From NCBI GenBank assembly GCA_964352855.1, contig CAYGTR010000002.1, positions 62,001 through 126,000 of the forward strand: a stretch of 64,000 nt of DNA. The letters run 5' to 3'. The DNA comes from Litorimonas sp964352855. Lineage in GTDB: Bacteria > Pseudomonadota > Alphaproteobacteria > Caulobacterales > Maricaulaceae. Under the pieces are notes generated by a model. It saw only the letters and a list, made by a program, of their open reading frames with translations, was not told where the DNA came from and made no database searches. Within the stretch, counting starts at the first letter, position 1. Each line of letters begins with the position of its first letter. Positions 44,584 through 52,649 of this stretch are shown here, in pieces. Position numbers and translations under genes: made by a program.

Positions 44584-45813
44584 ATGACTTCCTTATTTGA
44601 TAAATACGCGCCGCTTAAAATGCGTGTCGATATAATGATGAAGATCGGACAAGACGCTTTGGGCGTTAAGTTTGATGATATCATGAATGCAACACGTGGC
44701 CGTATCGGCAATCGCGAGATTCTATTGGCAGGAACGAATAATTATTTAGGTCTCACCTTTGACGAAGATTGTGTAGCAGCGGCAAAAAAAGCGATTGATG
44801 ACCATGGAACCGGCACAACAGGCAGCCGCGTTGCGAACGGAAGCTACGCTGAGCACATTGATTTGGAGAACGCGCTAGCTGAACATCTAGGTATGCCGTC
44901 ATGTGTTGTCTTCACGACAGGTTATCAAACAAATCTGTCCGCGATATCAGCATTGGCAGGGGACAAAGATGTTATCTTCATGGATGCAGATGCGCATGCC
45001 TGTATCATTGACGGCACACGCCTGACAGGCGCTTCGACCATCCGTTTTCGTCACAACTCACCTGAGGACCTTGATAAACGCTTGCGTCGTCAAGGCGAGA
45101 TTGAGGGTGGCAACGCTCTTGTGGTGATTGAAGGCATGTATTCCATGTTTGGTGACATTGCGCCCGTCGACGAGTTTGTGGATGTAACGCACCGTCACGG
45201 TGGGTATCTGTTCATTGATGAAGCCCATTCTTACGGCGTATTTGGCCCAACAGGTTGCGGCATCGCTGAAGAGCAGGGCGTGTTGGATAAGGTAGATTTC
45301 ATATCCGGCACATTTTCCAAAAGCTTGGCGTCTGTCGGCGGCTTTTGTGCGTCTAAACATCCTGAATTTGAGATTACGCGCAAAATTATGCGCCCTTACA
45401 TGTTCACGGCGTCTGCGACACCGTCCAATATTTCTGCCGCGCGTGCTGCTGTTGAAAAAGTCAAAACCGGGGCTCATTTAAGGGAAAACCTGAAAGCCCG
45501 CGCTCAACAGCTACATGCGGGTCTCAAGGCCCTTGATTATGACCTGTGTGCCGACCCCAGCCCGGTTATTGCAGCCCGTCGTCCAAATGAGGGTGTCGCT
45601 GCTATGGAGTGGAACTGGCTGATTGAAAATGGCGTCTATGTGAACCTCGCTGTACCTCCGGGAACACCGCAAAGCTCTAGCCTCTTGCGTATTAGCCTGT
45701 CTGCCGCACATACAGAAGAAGACGTCAATACGATCATCAAAGCGTTCTCTGATCTGAAAAATGCGCAAGCCGAGATGATGGCAAATATGACCGCAAAGCT
45801 CGCGGCGGAATAG
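44584..45813 (+). CDS. spt: Serine palmitoyltransferase (alpha-oxoamine synthase)
   Basis: 409-residue soluble PLP enzyme that condenses serine with an acyl chain to form 3-oxo-sphinganine, the first step of ceramide synthesis. Motifs: NNYLGLTFD at 52-60, GTGTTGSRVANG at 75-86, the cofactor block VIEGMYSMFGDIAP, IDEAHSYGVFG at 211-221 and the PLP lysine K246 in SGTFSKSLASVGG. The alternatives in this family (KBL, BioF, HemA) are made less likely by the neighbouring acyl carrier protein and acyl ligase. Good ribosome binding site GGAGCGGCA. It ends exactly against the convergent gene. Confidence 0.9.
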   Translation: MTSLFDKYAPLKMRVDIMMKIGQDALGVKFDDIMNATRGRIGNREILLAGTNNYLGLTFDEDCVAAAKKAIDDHGTGTTGSRVANGSYAEHIDLENALAEHLGMPSCVVFTTGYQTNLSAISALAGDKDVIFMDADAHACIIDGTRLTGASTIRFRHNSPEDLDKRLRRQGEIEGGNALVVIEGMYSMFGDIAPVDEFVDVTHRHGGYLFIDEAHSYGVFGPTGCGIAEEQGVLDKVDFISGTFSKSLASVGGFCASKHPEFEITRKIMRPYMFTASATPSNISAARAAVEKVKTGAHLRENLKARAQQLHAGLKALDYDLCADPSPVIAARRPNEGVAAMEWNWLIENGVYVNLAVPPGTPQSSSLLRISLSAAHTEEDVNTIIKAFSDLKNAQAEMMANMTAKLAAE

Positions 45814-46734
45814 CTAGCTGAACGCGCCCAATCGCCAAAGTTTCCAGCCCATGATTGGCGCTGTCAAAAGCGGATGTTTTCTCTGAAAGTCACTCGGTTG
45901 ATAATCGACACCCGAGTGGTTTTTGAGTTTTCGTAGAACATAATCTAATCCGCCTTCAAAGGTCAAAGCCCCGTGGGCAACGCGTAAGATAGATCGGCCT
46001 TTGCCTCTGACACGCCGCCAGAACCAAACGCGTTTTAGATAGGCGGCATTCGTAGTGGGAAGCGTGTATAATCCGTCTTCATCAGGCATATTGTAAATGG
46101 CCGTTGTGAGGCTGTCATAGCGCTCAGAAAAACGTTCAACGATTTCTTTTGATCGTCCTACAGAGCTCTCAGGCCGCAGTTCCGTCCGGTAGCTCTCATA
46201 GAAACCGCGCCCCCAAATATCGGCTGCAGTGGCTTTAGGCGCGACGAGCGGGGCGGATTGGCTAGCCATATAGCGAACGGCTTTCGCTCTGGCGGCATAA
46301 ATCCGTTCGGCTGTTGCGTCTGAATGGGCACGCAACAAGACGCAGGGTTGGGAGAACCGGCCCCAAATTTGTGAATGAAATGCCTCTTTTCCGGAACGTT
46401 TCTCAAATTCATTTAATGACATTATCGAATATTTACAGGTTGATAAAATACCGTTTTTCTCTTGTTCAATGTAATACACAGCAGGTGGTATTGTGAGGTT
46501 CAGCCAAGCACGAAGCGCTGATTTATGGACTTTGCGATAGCTGTCCACAAGGACATAGAAATCGAGCATTTTTTCCGAGTTTTCCATTTCTCGGAGGGAC
46601 GAGCCGTAATAGACGAAGGCTTGGACGCAGTCGGGGTGGCGGGCCTCAATCGCATCCAATATGGCACTGACTCGTGCAGGAGGCTCTAAAACCTCAGAGC
46701 GGATGATATCTAATACAGCGTCTTGCATCGCCAC
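45814..46734 (-). CDS. Tam41/Mmp37-like nucleotidyltransferase, possible sphingolipid headgroup enzyme
   Basis: 306 residues resembling the Tam41 family, mitochondrial CDP-diacylglycerol synthases. The nucleotidyltransferase motif is visible: Y-G44-S45-S46 (FVYYGSSLRE) followed by D58-F-Y and D64 (MLDFYVLVDSYRKVH). The substrate here is not diacylglycerol for certain; next to the lipid kinase in a ceramide locus, a CTP:ceramide-1-phosphate cytidylyltransferase is a reasonable guess. It is three bases after the kinase on the same strand and convergent with spt, zero gap. Confidence is for the family rather than the reaction. Confidence 0.72.
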   Translation of the reverse strand: MAMQDAVLDIIRSEVLEPPARVSAILDAIEARHPDCVQAFVYYGSSLREMENSEKMLDFYVLVDSYRKVHKSALRAWLNLTIPPAVYYIEQEKNGILSTCKYSIMSLNEFEKRSGKEAFHSQIWGRFSQPCVLLRAHSDATAERIYAARAKAVRYMASQSAPLVAPKATAADIWGRGFYESYRTELRPESSVGRSKEIVERFSERYDSLTTAIYNMPDEDGLYTLPTTNAAYLKRVWFWRRVRGKGRSILRVAHGALTFEGGLDYVLRKLKNHSGVDYQPSDFQRKHPLLTAPIMGWKLWRLGAFS

Positions 46735-46737
46735 CCT

Positions 46738-47685
46738 TTAGGCTGCTTGCCAAAATGTGACAGGACGCGAGGCTGAAATGCGAAGTTTCTGTCCGGACAC
46801 ATCCAGAAAATCCCCGTCTAATGTCGCGGGGGCTTTCGTGCGCATATTTAACCGATCAATATTGTGGCTGTAAAACCCATCCTCAGCCCGATCTTGCTTG
46901 CGCCCTAGCCACAGACCGGCAACATTGCGGCCAAGCTTGCGGCTGTTCGCCTTCGCCCATGTCACGCGTAACAATGCGTCTTCTGTGCCCCAAAACGGAT
47001 CTAGGCCTAACATCAAGGTTGGCAAAGTCGTGATCACGGTGCCCAAGGCGATGCCTTTATGTTTGAAAACAGTTTCATTGCCGATGCGCGCGCGCATTTT
47101 ATGTTTGGCAGGGGGCATGAGTCGAGATTTATCGCCCGTCACGGCTTTCAGGACAGCCCCTACAACAGCCGTTCCGCCGCCGACGCCGTTACCGTTAAGC
47201 TTGTCTTGGGCAAATCGGCTGATATGGGGCAGGGCACCAGTTGAAAACAAGAAACCATAAAGCGGGTTTGTCAGGCTTTCAGGCTGGTCTTTGAATTGAA
47301 TTTTGACTAATGGCATTTCAACGGGCTTAATCTGGCCTTCTGTAATCGCCACCATATCGCTAAATCTCTTGAGACCCAAATTGCGGGCGATTTGATTGGT
47401 CGTTCCACTTGGCAGAATTGAAATAGCAGGTAAGGATTGGCTGTCATTATAGCTGTTTAGAAGCGCTGTCATGACCGTTCTAACCGTACCGTCACCGCCT
47501 TCTATCAAAAGATGTTTGATGTTGGTCCGTGCGGCTTCGATCAAGAGCGGCGCGAGATCGAATTTGTCTTCGCTGATATGGTGCACACTGCCTTTTGGTA
47601 GTTTCGCAATATCAATATTTGAGCCTTGTTTGGATACCGTCCGCGCTTTGGCGTTTGAAATGGCCAAGACGGCAACGGAAGGCAT
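46738..47685 (-). CDS. Diacylglycerol-kinase-family lipid kinase, probable ceramide kinase (CpgB-like)
   Basis: 315 residues of the DAGK_cat family (LCB5/YegS fold). The nucleotide-binding glycine block is LLIEGGDGTVRTVM, followed by ILPSGTTNQIARNL, both family marks. In Caulobacter a member of this family encoded next to spt (CpgB) phosphorylates ceramide. I chose the ATG at 47685, eight bases after the lptG stop, because the long frame upstream (to 47817) runs through lptG and gives an unlikely N-terminus. It is the third gene of an lptF-lptG-kinase-Tam41 run. Confidence 0.82.
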   Translation of the reverse strand: MPSVAVLAISNAKARTVSKQGSNIDIAKLPKGSVHHISEDKFDLAPLLIEAARTNIKHLLIEGGDGTVRTVMTALLNSYNDSQSLPAISILPSGTTNQIARNLGLKRFSDMVAITEGQIKPVEMPLVKIQFKDQPESLTNPLYGFLFSTGALPHISRFAQDKLNGNGVGGGTAVVGAVLKAVTGDKSRLMPPAKHKMRARIGNETVFKHKGIALGTVITTLPTLMLGLDPFWGTEDALLRVTWAKANSRKLGRNVAGLWLGRKQDRAEDGFYSHNIDRLNMRTKAPATLDGDFLDVSGQKLRISASRPVTFWQAA

Positions 47686-47692
47686 AACTCGC

Positions 47693-48787
47693 TTACAAAC
47701 TTTCCGTTCGAACGAGCATAAATGCGCCCAAAAGTCCGAATAAAGCAAGTGGGAAGGCAATGGCGGTCGTAACGCCAATACCTCCGGATGTCGCAAAGGT
47801 GGCCATGGCGCCGTCAATAATCAAGAAAATAAAGCCCATAGTAATCCCCAAAATTAAGGCTTTGTCGCCTGTATCTTCCCGCCCCGTACGTTGCATTAGC
47901 GGCACACAACATAGTAATAATATCAGGGCTGCAAGGGGACGTGTCAGGCGATGCGCATGCCAGAAACTATAGGCAAAGCGAGGTTTGGATCCGGAATTGC
48001 CGCGCTGACGAAAATTCCGCATTTCGGACATCGAAATGTCGCGCGGCTCAGCGGCAAGGCGCGCAATCGATTTTGGCGTTTGATTGGTTTCCCAAAGACG
48101 AGGTGTTGTGTCTCTTAAGGCACTTCTTTTTTCACCATCTGCACCAGCGACCGTGAGGATTTTCACACCGTCCAATTGCCAGTTCGGTGCATTATAGGTC
48201 GCTGAATCTGCCCATATCACTGTATTTACAACACCTGTTTCACCTCGTTCAAAAATCTGAATATCGCCTAATTTACTGTAACTGACACGTTGGGTCGCTC
48301 TGACGATGTCGTTGCCGTCTTCTAGCCAAAGAGGATTATCAGCTGTGATATTTTTCACCTTATATTCGCCTATCCCCCAAGCTTGGAGCGACCTTACCGC
48401 AGGGGCCATAGCGAAGTCGATAAACGTTATAGAGGTAAAACTGGCGGCTAAAACAATGGGTGTCAGTAAAAGGATTTGCTTTGGCGCTGAAATACCGAAG
48501 CCCAAAAGAGCCACAAGTTCATGCTGGCGAATGAGTTTCACAAAAACCAAGAGAACGGCCACAACGAGTGTGAAAACAAATATGCGATCAAAAATGACGG
48601 GCGCTCTCAAAAACATGTATTTGAATGTGCCTTGGAAACCTTCTCCACTAGCCACTATGTCCCCGCCATTAGCGAGGCTATCCAATAGGCCGATGAGGAC
48701 AAGAAAGCCAAAAACAGTGGTGAGCCAGGTAAAGAGGAATGTTTTTGAGAGATAAAGGCCGAAGTTAAGCACGTTCAACTCCCGCAA
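47693..48787 (-). CDS. lptG: LPS export permease LptG (or sphingolipid transporter homologue)
   Basis: 364-residue inner-membrane permease of the YjgP/YjgQ family, with hydrophobic segments near both ends (three N-terminal, three C-terminal) around a periplasmic beta-jellyroll (about 145-270). The first 40 residues (LSKTFLFTWLTTVFGFLVLIGL) and the C-terminal RPLAALILLLCCVPL are typical. It pairs with LptF; the two genes overlap by 23 bases. Normally lptF-lptG lie beside lptD in proteobacteria; here they lie upstream of the kinase and nucleotidyltransferase, so a role in moving sphingolipids should be considered. Confidence 0.87.
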   Translation of the reverse strand: MRELNVLNFGLYLSKTFLFTWLTTVFGFLVLIGLLDSLANGGDIVASGEGFQGTFKYMFLRAPVIFDRIFVFTLVVAVLLVFVKLIRQHELVALLGFGISAPKQILLLTPIVLAASFTSITFIDFAMAPAVRSLQAWGIGEYKVKNITADNPLWLEDGNDIVRATQRVSYSKLGDIQIFERGETGVVNTVIWADSATYNAPNWQLDGVKILTVAGADGEKRSALRDTTPRLWETNQTPKSIARLAAEPRDISMSEMRNFRQRGNSGSKPRFAYSFWHAHRLTRPLAALILLLCCVPLMQRTGREDTGDKALILGITMGFIFLIIDGAMATFATSGGIGVTTAIAFPLALFGLLGAFMLVRTESL

Positions 48788-49982
48788 CTTTCAAACGCAT
48801 ATCCATCACTTTCTTCTTTACAACGCCTTGGTAGTGGGAAATTTGTTGTGCGAAAGAGGTGAGCGGTGGTTGTCCCATTTTATAAGCGCTTTTCCAGAAT
48901 ATATAGCCGGCAAATAAAGCTACGAGGGCGATGATTGACCATATGCCGAGCCATGGTGGGATTTTCCCAGCGGCACCGAGGCTCTGTCCAAATTCAAGTG
49001 CCTTCTGAAGAGAGACGAGGAAGACGACTCCGATAAATATACCTGCCGAGGAGGGATTGCGCCCGTAATTCAAGCCAAAGGGGACTGCGATAAAAGGCAA
49101 TATAAGCAACAAAACAGCCCGACCTGCGCGGAGATGAAGGGCAGCATTGTTGGTATCTTTTGTAATGGAGGTCGACTTTGTGCCATCTCGGTTTTCAAAT
49201 AATTCAAGAGACGTCATCTCCCGCTCATCATCGCCTCTCATGCGAAAAGGCACAGGATTGGCAGCCCCGGTAATAGCTGCACTGCCAAACCCTAAATCGC
49301 CATCGAGCTGTTTATCATTTTCAATTTGATAGGTCTGACCTGAGGAAAGTTGTAAAACCGGATCGTTCGTTTCTTCGCGGACGATGAGGCGGCCTTCACT
49401 GGCCGTTGTTATACGAAAATTACTCTGATTAACGTCGCTATCTTCGACCGATTCGTAAATAAAAATGGGTCCAATTGCTGAGCCGGGCAGGTCAGTCCCC
49501 GCAAAAAATGTTCGCGAGCCGACGGATGTAAAAGTTCCTTCTCGAAGAGCCGCCGTAAAGCTCTGTTGTTTCACCACATTGACGAGTTGACGATAATTAT
49601 ACCGACCGACAGGCTGCATATACCCTTCAATGAAGACGGTTAGTCCCGCCAGAAAAATCGCTAACAGCAAGAAGGGTTTTGTCATGTGAAACAACGAAAT
49701 ACCAGCGCCGAGGGCCGCTGTCAGTTCGCTGGAGCGTGAAAACCGGTCGATTGTAATGATTGTTCCCAATAGCAGGGCCATAGGCACGGCCATTCCGAGA
49801 TAATGCGGTAGCAAATTATAAATCATGCGCGTGGCGTCCGAGGCAGGATCTGTTGAGTTAGAAACAATCTCAAAAATACGCAAAAGCCGTTCGAGCAAGA
49901 GCACGCAACATGCAAATACAACCAAGCCACCAATATTCACGGCGGCTCTTTTCATAAGGTATTGATTCAGCCTTCCCATCAT
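48765..49982 (-). CDS. lptF: LPS export permease LptF (or sphingolipid transporter homologue)
   Basis: 405 residues, YjgP/YjgQ family: N-terminal membrane segments (VNIGGLVVFACCVLLLERLL, and others up to about residue 135 including AVPMALLLGTIITIDRFSRSS), a periplasmic jellyroll (about 145-290) and C-terminal segments. The SSEL-LGAGIS coupling region (FSRSSELTAALGAGISL) contacts the LptB ATPase in the Lpt complex. lptG follows with a 23-base overlap. Divergent from the DUF2141 gene; the 104-base spacer probably holds both promoters. Confidence 0.88.
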   Translation of the reverse strand: MMGRLNQYLMKRAAVNIGGLVVFACCVLLLERLLRIFEIVSNSTDPASDATRMIYNLLPHYLGMAVPMALLLGTIITIDRFSRSSELTAALGAGISLFHMTKPFLLLAIFLAGLTVFIEGYMQPVGRYNYRQLVNVVKQQSFTAALREGTFTSVGSRTFFAGTDLPGSAIGPIFIYESVEDSDVNQSNFRITTASEGRLIVREETNDPVLQLSSGQTYQIENDKQLDGDLGFGSAAITGAANPVPFRMRGDDEREMTSLELFENRDGTKSTSITKDTNNAALHLRAGRAVLLLILPFIAVPFGLNYGRNPSSAGIFIGVVFLVSLQKALEFGQSLGAAGKIPPWLGIWSIIALVALFAGYIFWKSAYKMGQPPLTSFAQQISHYQGVVKKKVMDMRLKVAGVERA

Positions 49983-50086
49983 GTGCCTGTTTTTATACCT
50001 TTACACCTGCGTAACCATACCCATATTCAGTTCGTGTTCAGACCATGTGAGTATATGAGTCACATAGGACTTAATAAGGGAATACA

Positions 50087-50665
50087 GTGAAAGCAAACTT
50101 ACTTCACAGATTTTTACGCGAATTCTTCGTAATATTTGCATTATTGGGACTTTTTACGACCTCAGCTAATGCAAATACCGATGAGGAAGATGCTTTGGAC
50201 AATGCTGTTGAAGCCATTTCTGATATTGGCTTAGAGAGAGGTCTCACGCTCTATGATCGTGACAAATCCGATTATTGTGTCGAGGATGGACTTCAAATTC
50301 GCGTGACCGTTACAGGCGTGACACGAGAGGGTATCTTAAAATTAGAGCTTTTTGGTGAAGAAAACTTCATGCGCTCAAAGGGTAAATTACGTCGCATTCG
50401 TGTGCCGGCCGAGGAAGGCTCGCAACGTCTTTGCATTAATCTGCCTTTACCGGGTTCCTATGCTGTCGTTGGATATCATGACCGTGACGGAGATAGAAAA
50501 CTGAAAAAAGCTTGGAATTTTAGACCTCTCGAGCCTTATGGGTTGTCAAATAACCCCGAAATTAAGTCTTTACGGCTCCCGAAATACTCTGAGACATCTT
50601 TTGATGTGCCTATGACGGGGACTGATATTACAATTAACTTGGTTGACCTCAAAGCCAAAGATTAG
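50087..50665 (+). CDS. Secreted DUF2141-type protein
   Basis: 192 residues beginning with GTG, AAGGGA six bases upstream. A signal peptide (about 1-30, ending SANAN) is followed by a beta-sandwich region that resembles DUF2141 (GSYAVVGYHDRDGDRKLKKA, FRPLEPYGLSNN, TSFDVPMTGTDITINL). Periplasmic or surface-exposed; function unknown. It stands between the divergent lptF and the ceramide synthase candidate on the plus strand, 56 bases before it, so it might be co-transcribed with the sphingolipid genes. Confidence 0.75.
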   Translation: MKANLLHRFLREFFVIFALLGLFTTSANANTDEEDALDNAVEAISDIGLERGLTLYDRDKSDYCVEDGLQIRVTVTGVTREGILKLELFGEENFMRSKGKLRRIRVPAEEGSQRLCINLPLPGSYAVVGYHDRDGDRKLKKAWNFRPLEPYGLSNNPEIKSLRLPKYSETSFDVPMTGTDITINLVDLKAKD

Positions 50666-50721
50666 CAAAGCCCTTCCACGCGGATTGGGTCTGAAGTGGA
50701 CTTGTGGGAGGGGATAAGGTT

Positions 50722-51867
50722 TTGACAGATTTCGTGGATATTTTATCTGTAGAAACAAAAGACCAGCAACGCCAGTTCCTCGGTTTGCCTTATGTGCTTT
50801 ATAAGTCAGATCCGTATTGGCGCGCGCCGTTGCGATTTGAGCGTGGCGAACAGATATTAATCGAGAAAAATCCCGGTGCTCCAAAAGATCGCGCGCTCTT
50901 TCTCGCAAAAAAAGATGAGAAAATTATTGGTCGTATTGCTGCCTTCATCAATACGAGCCATGACGCACAATATTCTGATAATACAGGTTTTTTTGGATAT
51001 TTTGATTGCGTAAATGACATTGAGACGTCCCAAGCTCTTTTAAGTGCTGCTGAAAATTGGCTCAAAGTCAAAGGCCGCGGCCGCATTGTGGGGCCGTCGC
51101 AATGGAGCGTCAACGAAGAATGCGGTTTGTTGGTTGACGGTTTTGAGACACCGCCCGTCATGATGATGCCTTACGGGCAACCCCATTACCAACGCGACAT
51201 TGAAGCGTTCGGATTTCAAAAAGCCGTCGATATGTTTGCTTTTCAGGCGGAATTGGCAGCGGGCTACCCGCGTTCAAAGTTTTTGCAGTCGCTTTTGTCC
51301 TACGCCGAACGCAACACATCCATACGCTGGCGTTCTCTGGAAGTGCCGAACTTCCGAGCGGAAGTCGATTTAGTCATGGATATTTTCAATGATGCGTGGT
51401 CGGAAAATTGGGGATTCATCCCGTTTTCAGACGCGCAGATCAGCCATATGGCGAAGGAAATTAAACCCATCATTTTTAAAGAGGGGCTTTGGATCGGTTA
51501 TATAGACGATGAACCAGCCGCTTATATTTGGATGGTGCCTGACTTGAATGAGTTATCACATGGATTAGACGGGAAACTACTTCCGTTTGGTTGGGCAAAG
51601 CTGGTTTGGCGTTTGAAAGTCAAAGGCGCTAAACAAGCACGTATCCCATTAATGGGGCTACGTAAAAAATATCAAAATACGCGTAAAGGTCTGGCGCTTG
51701 TGGCGCAGCTCTGTGAGACCGTTTTTGCCGCAGGACGCGATAAAGGCTTTACCCATTGCGAGCTGTCTTGGATACTCGAAGATAATGAAGGCATGATAAG
51801 CATTTGCGAACAAGCCGCTGCCAAGCGCTATAAAACTTACCGTATGTATGAAAAGGCGATTGCATAA
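50722..51867 (+). CDS. Probable bacterial ceramide synthase (bCerS, GNAT-like)
   Basis: 381 residues with a GNAT-like acyltransferase shape, very like the Caulobacter protein that N-acylates sphinganine. Visible blocks include KSDPYWRAPLRFERGE, GRIVGPSQWSVNEECG, NDAWSENWGFIPFSD, YIWMVPDLNE and the C-terminal ELSWILEDNEGM. No membrane segment is obvious. I prefer the TTG at 50722 because GGAGGGGATAAGG lies just upstream; a GTG at 50704 would add six residues. The stop overlaps the next gene (TAATG), so the unit is coupled to the nucleotidyltransferase and flippase. The assignment rests on family resemblance and the nearby spt. Confidence 0.8.
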   Translation: MTDFVDILSVETKDQQRQFLGLPYVLYKSDPYWRAPLRFERGEQILIEKNPGAPKDRALFLAKKDEKIIGRIAAFINTSHDAQYSDNTGFFGYFDCVNDIETSQALLSAAENWLKVKGRGRIVGPSQWSVNEECGLLVDGFETPPVMMMPYGQPHYQRDIEAFGFQKAVDMFAFQAELAAGYPRSKFLQSLLSYAERNTSIRWRSLEVPNFRAEVDLVMDIFNDAWSENWGFIPFSDAQISHMAKEIKPIIFKEGLWIGYIDDEPAAYIWMVPDLNELSHGLDGKLLPFGWAKLVWRLKVKGAKQARIPLMGLRKKYQNTRKGLALVAQLCETVFAAGRDKGFTHCELSWILEDNEGMISICEQAAAKRYKTYRMYEKAIA

Positions 51868-52628
51868 TGGTGATCGGCTCCGTTCAGACATTCGTTTTAG
51901 CGGGGCAAAGGGCGGGGGTTATAGACCCGCTCTGTGCTGAATTTGGCGTAGAATATAAGGTTGAAACGCCGATTGCATCTAAACCCATGTTGGCTTGGGT
52001 GGAGGCGGCCTTGGTTAATGCAGGCATGGCACGACCTTTCTTAATTTCAGGCTTTCCCAAAGCAGGCGCAGGATGGACGGACACAGGCGCAGGAGATGGC
52101 CCCGCTGATAGCGCGCTTATTGCTCTCAAAGATGCTGAGATGCCCTGTTTGATGACCACAGGCGACCATCCACTTCTCACATCTGAAATGATAAGAACCT
52201 TTATTGAAAAATCCCAAGAGTCGGACGCCGACTTTTGCGTGGGTTTTGCAACTGAGACAACCATTCAAGCTGAATATCCGGAAACGAAGCGAACATATTT
52301 GCGTTTTTCTGATTATGCCGTGTCTGGGTGCAATCTGTTTTATATTTCGAACCACAAGGGTCTGGCCGCACTGGAATTTTGGCGTGAAGCGCAGCATTTA
52401 CGAAAACAGCCTTTGAAACTCGCCCGTAAAATTGGGTTGAGCTTGGGTGTGCGATATGCTGCCGGCAAACTTTCTTTAAGTGGGGCTTTTGACGAGGCGG
52501 GACGAAAAATGGGAATTACGGCGAAACCTATTTTACTACCTTTTGCGGAGGCAGCAATTGATGTCGATAAAGTTTCAGATCACACGCTTGTAGAAAAGAT
52601 TCTACTCAAGCGGTTCAATTCTGAATAA
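51867..52628 (+). CDS. MobA-like NTP transferase
   Basis: 253 residues with a MobA-type nucleotidyltransferase core: FVLAGQRAG at the start (the glycine-rich loop is altered), later a DHPLLTSEMI block with the metal-binding Asp and a middle NLFYISNHKG block. The family activates sugars or small alcohols by attaching a nucleotide. Overlapping the ceramide synthase gene by one base, it may prepare a headgroup for the sphingolipid. Substrate unknown. Confidence 0.8.
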   Translation: MVIGSVQTFVLAGQRAGVIDPLCAEFGVEYKVETPIASKPMLAWVEAALVNAGMARPFLISGFPKAGAGWTDTGAGDGPADSALIALKDAEMPCLMTTGDHPLLTSEMIRTFIEKSQESDADFCVGFATETTIQAEYPETKRTYLRFSDYAVSGCNLFYISNHKGLAALEFWREAQHLRKQPLKLARKIGLSLGVRYAAGKLSLSGAFDEAGRKMGITAKPILLPFAEAAIDVDKVSDHTLVEKILLKRFNSE

Positions 52629-52649
52629 AGTTAGATTATAGCGCCTAAC

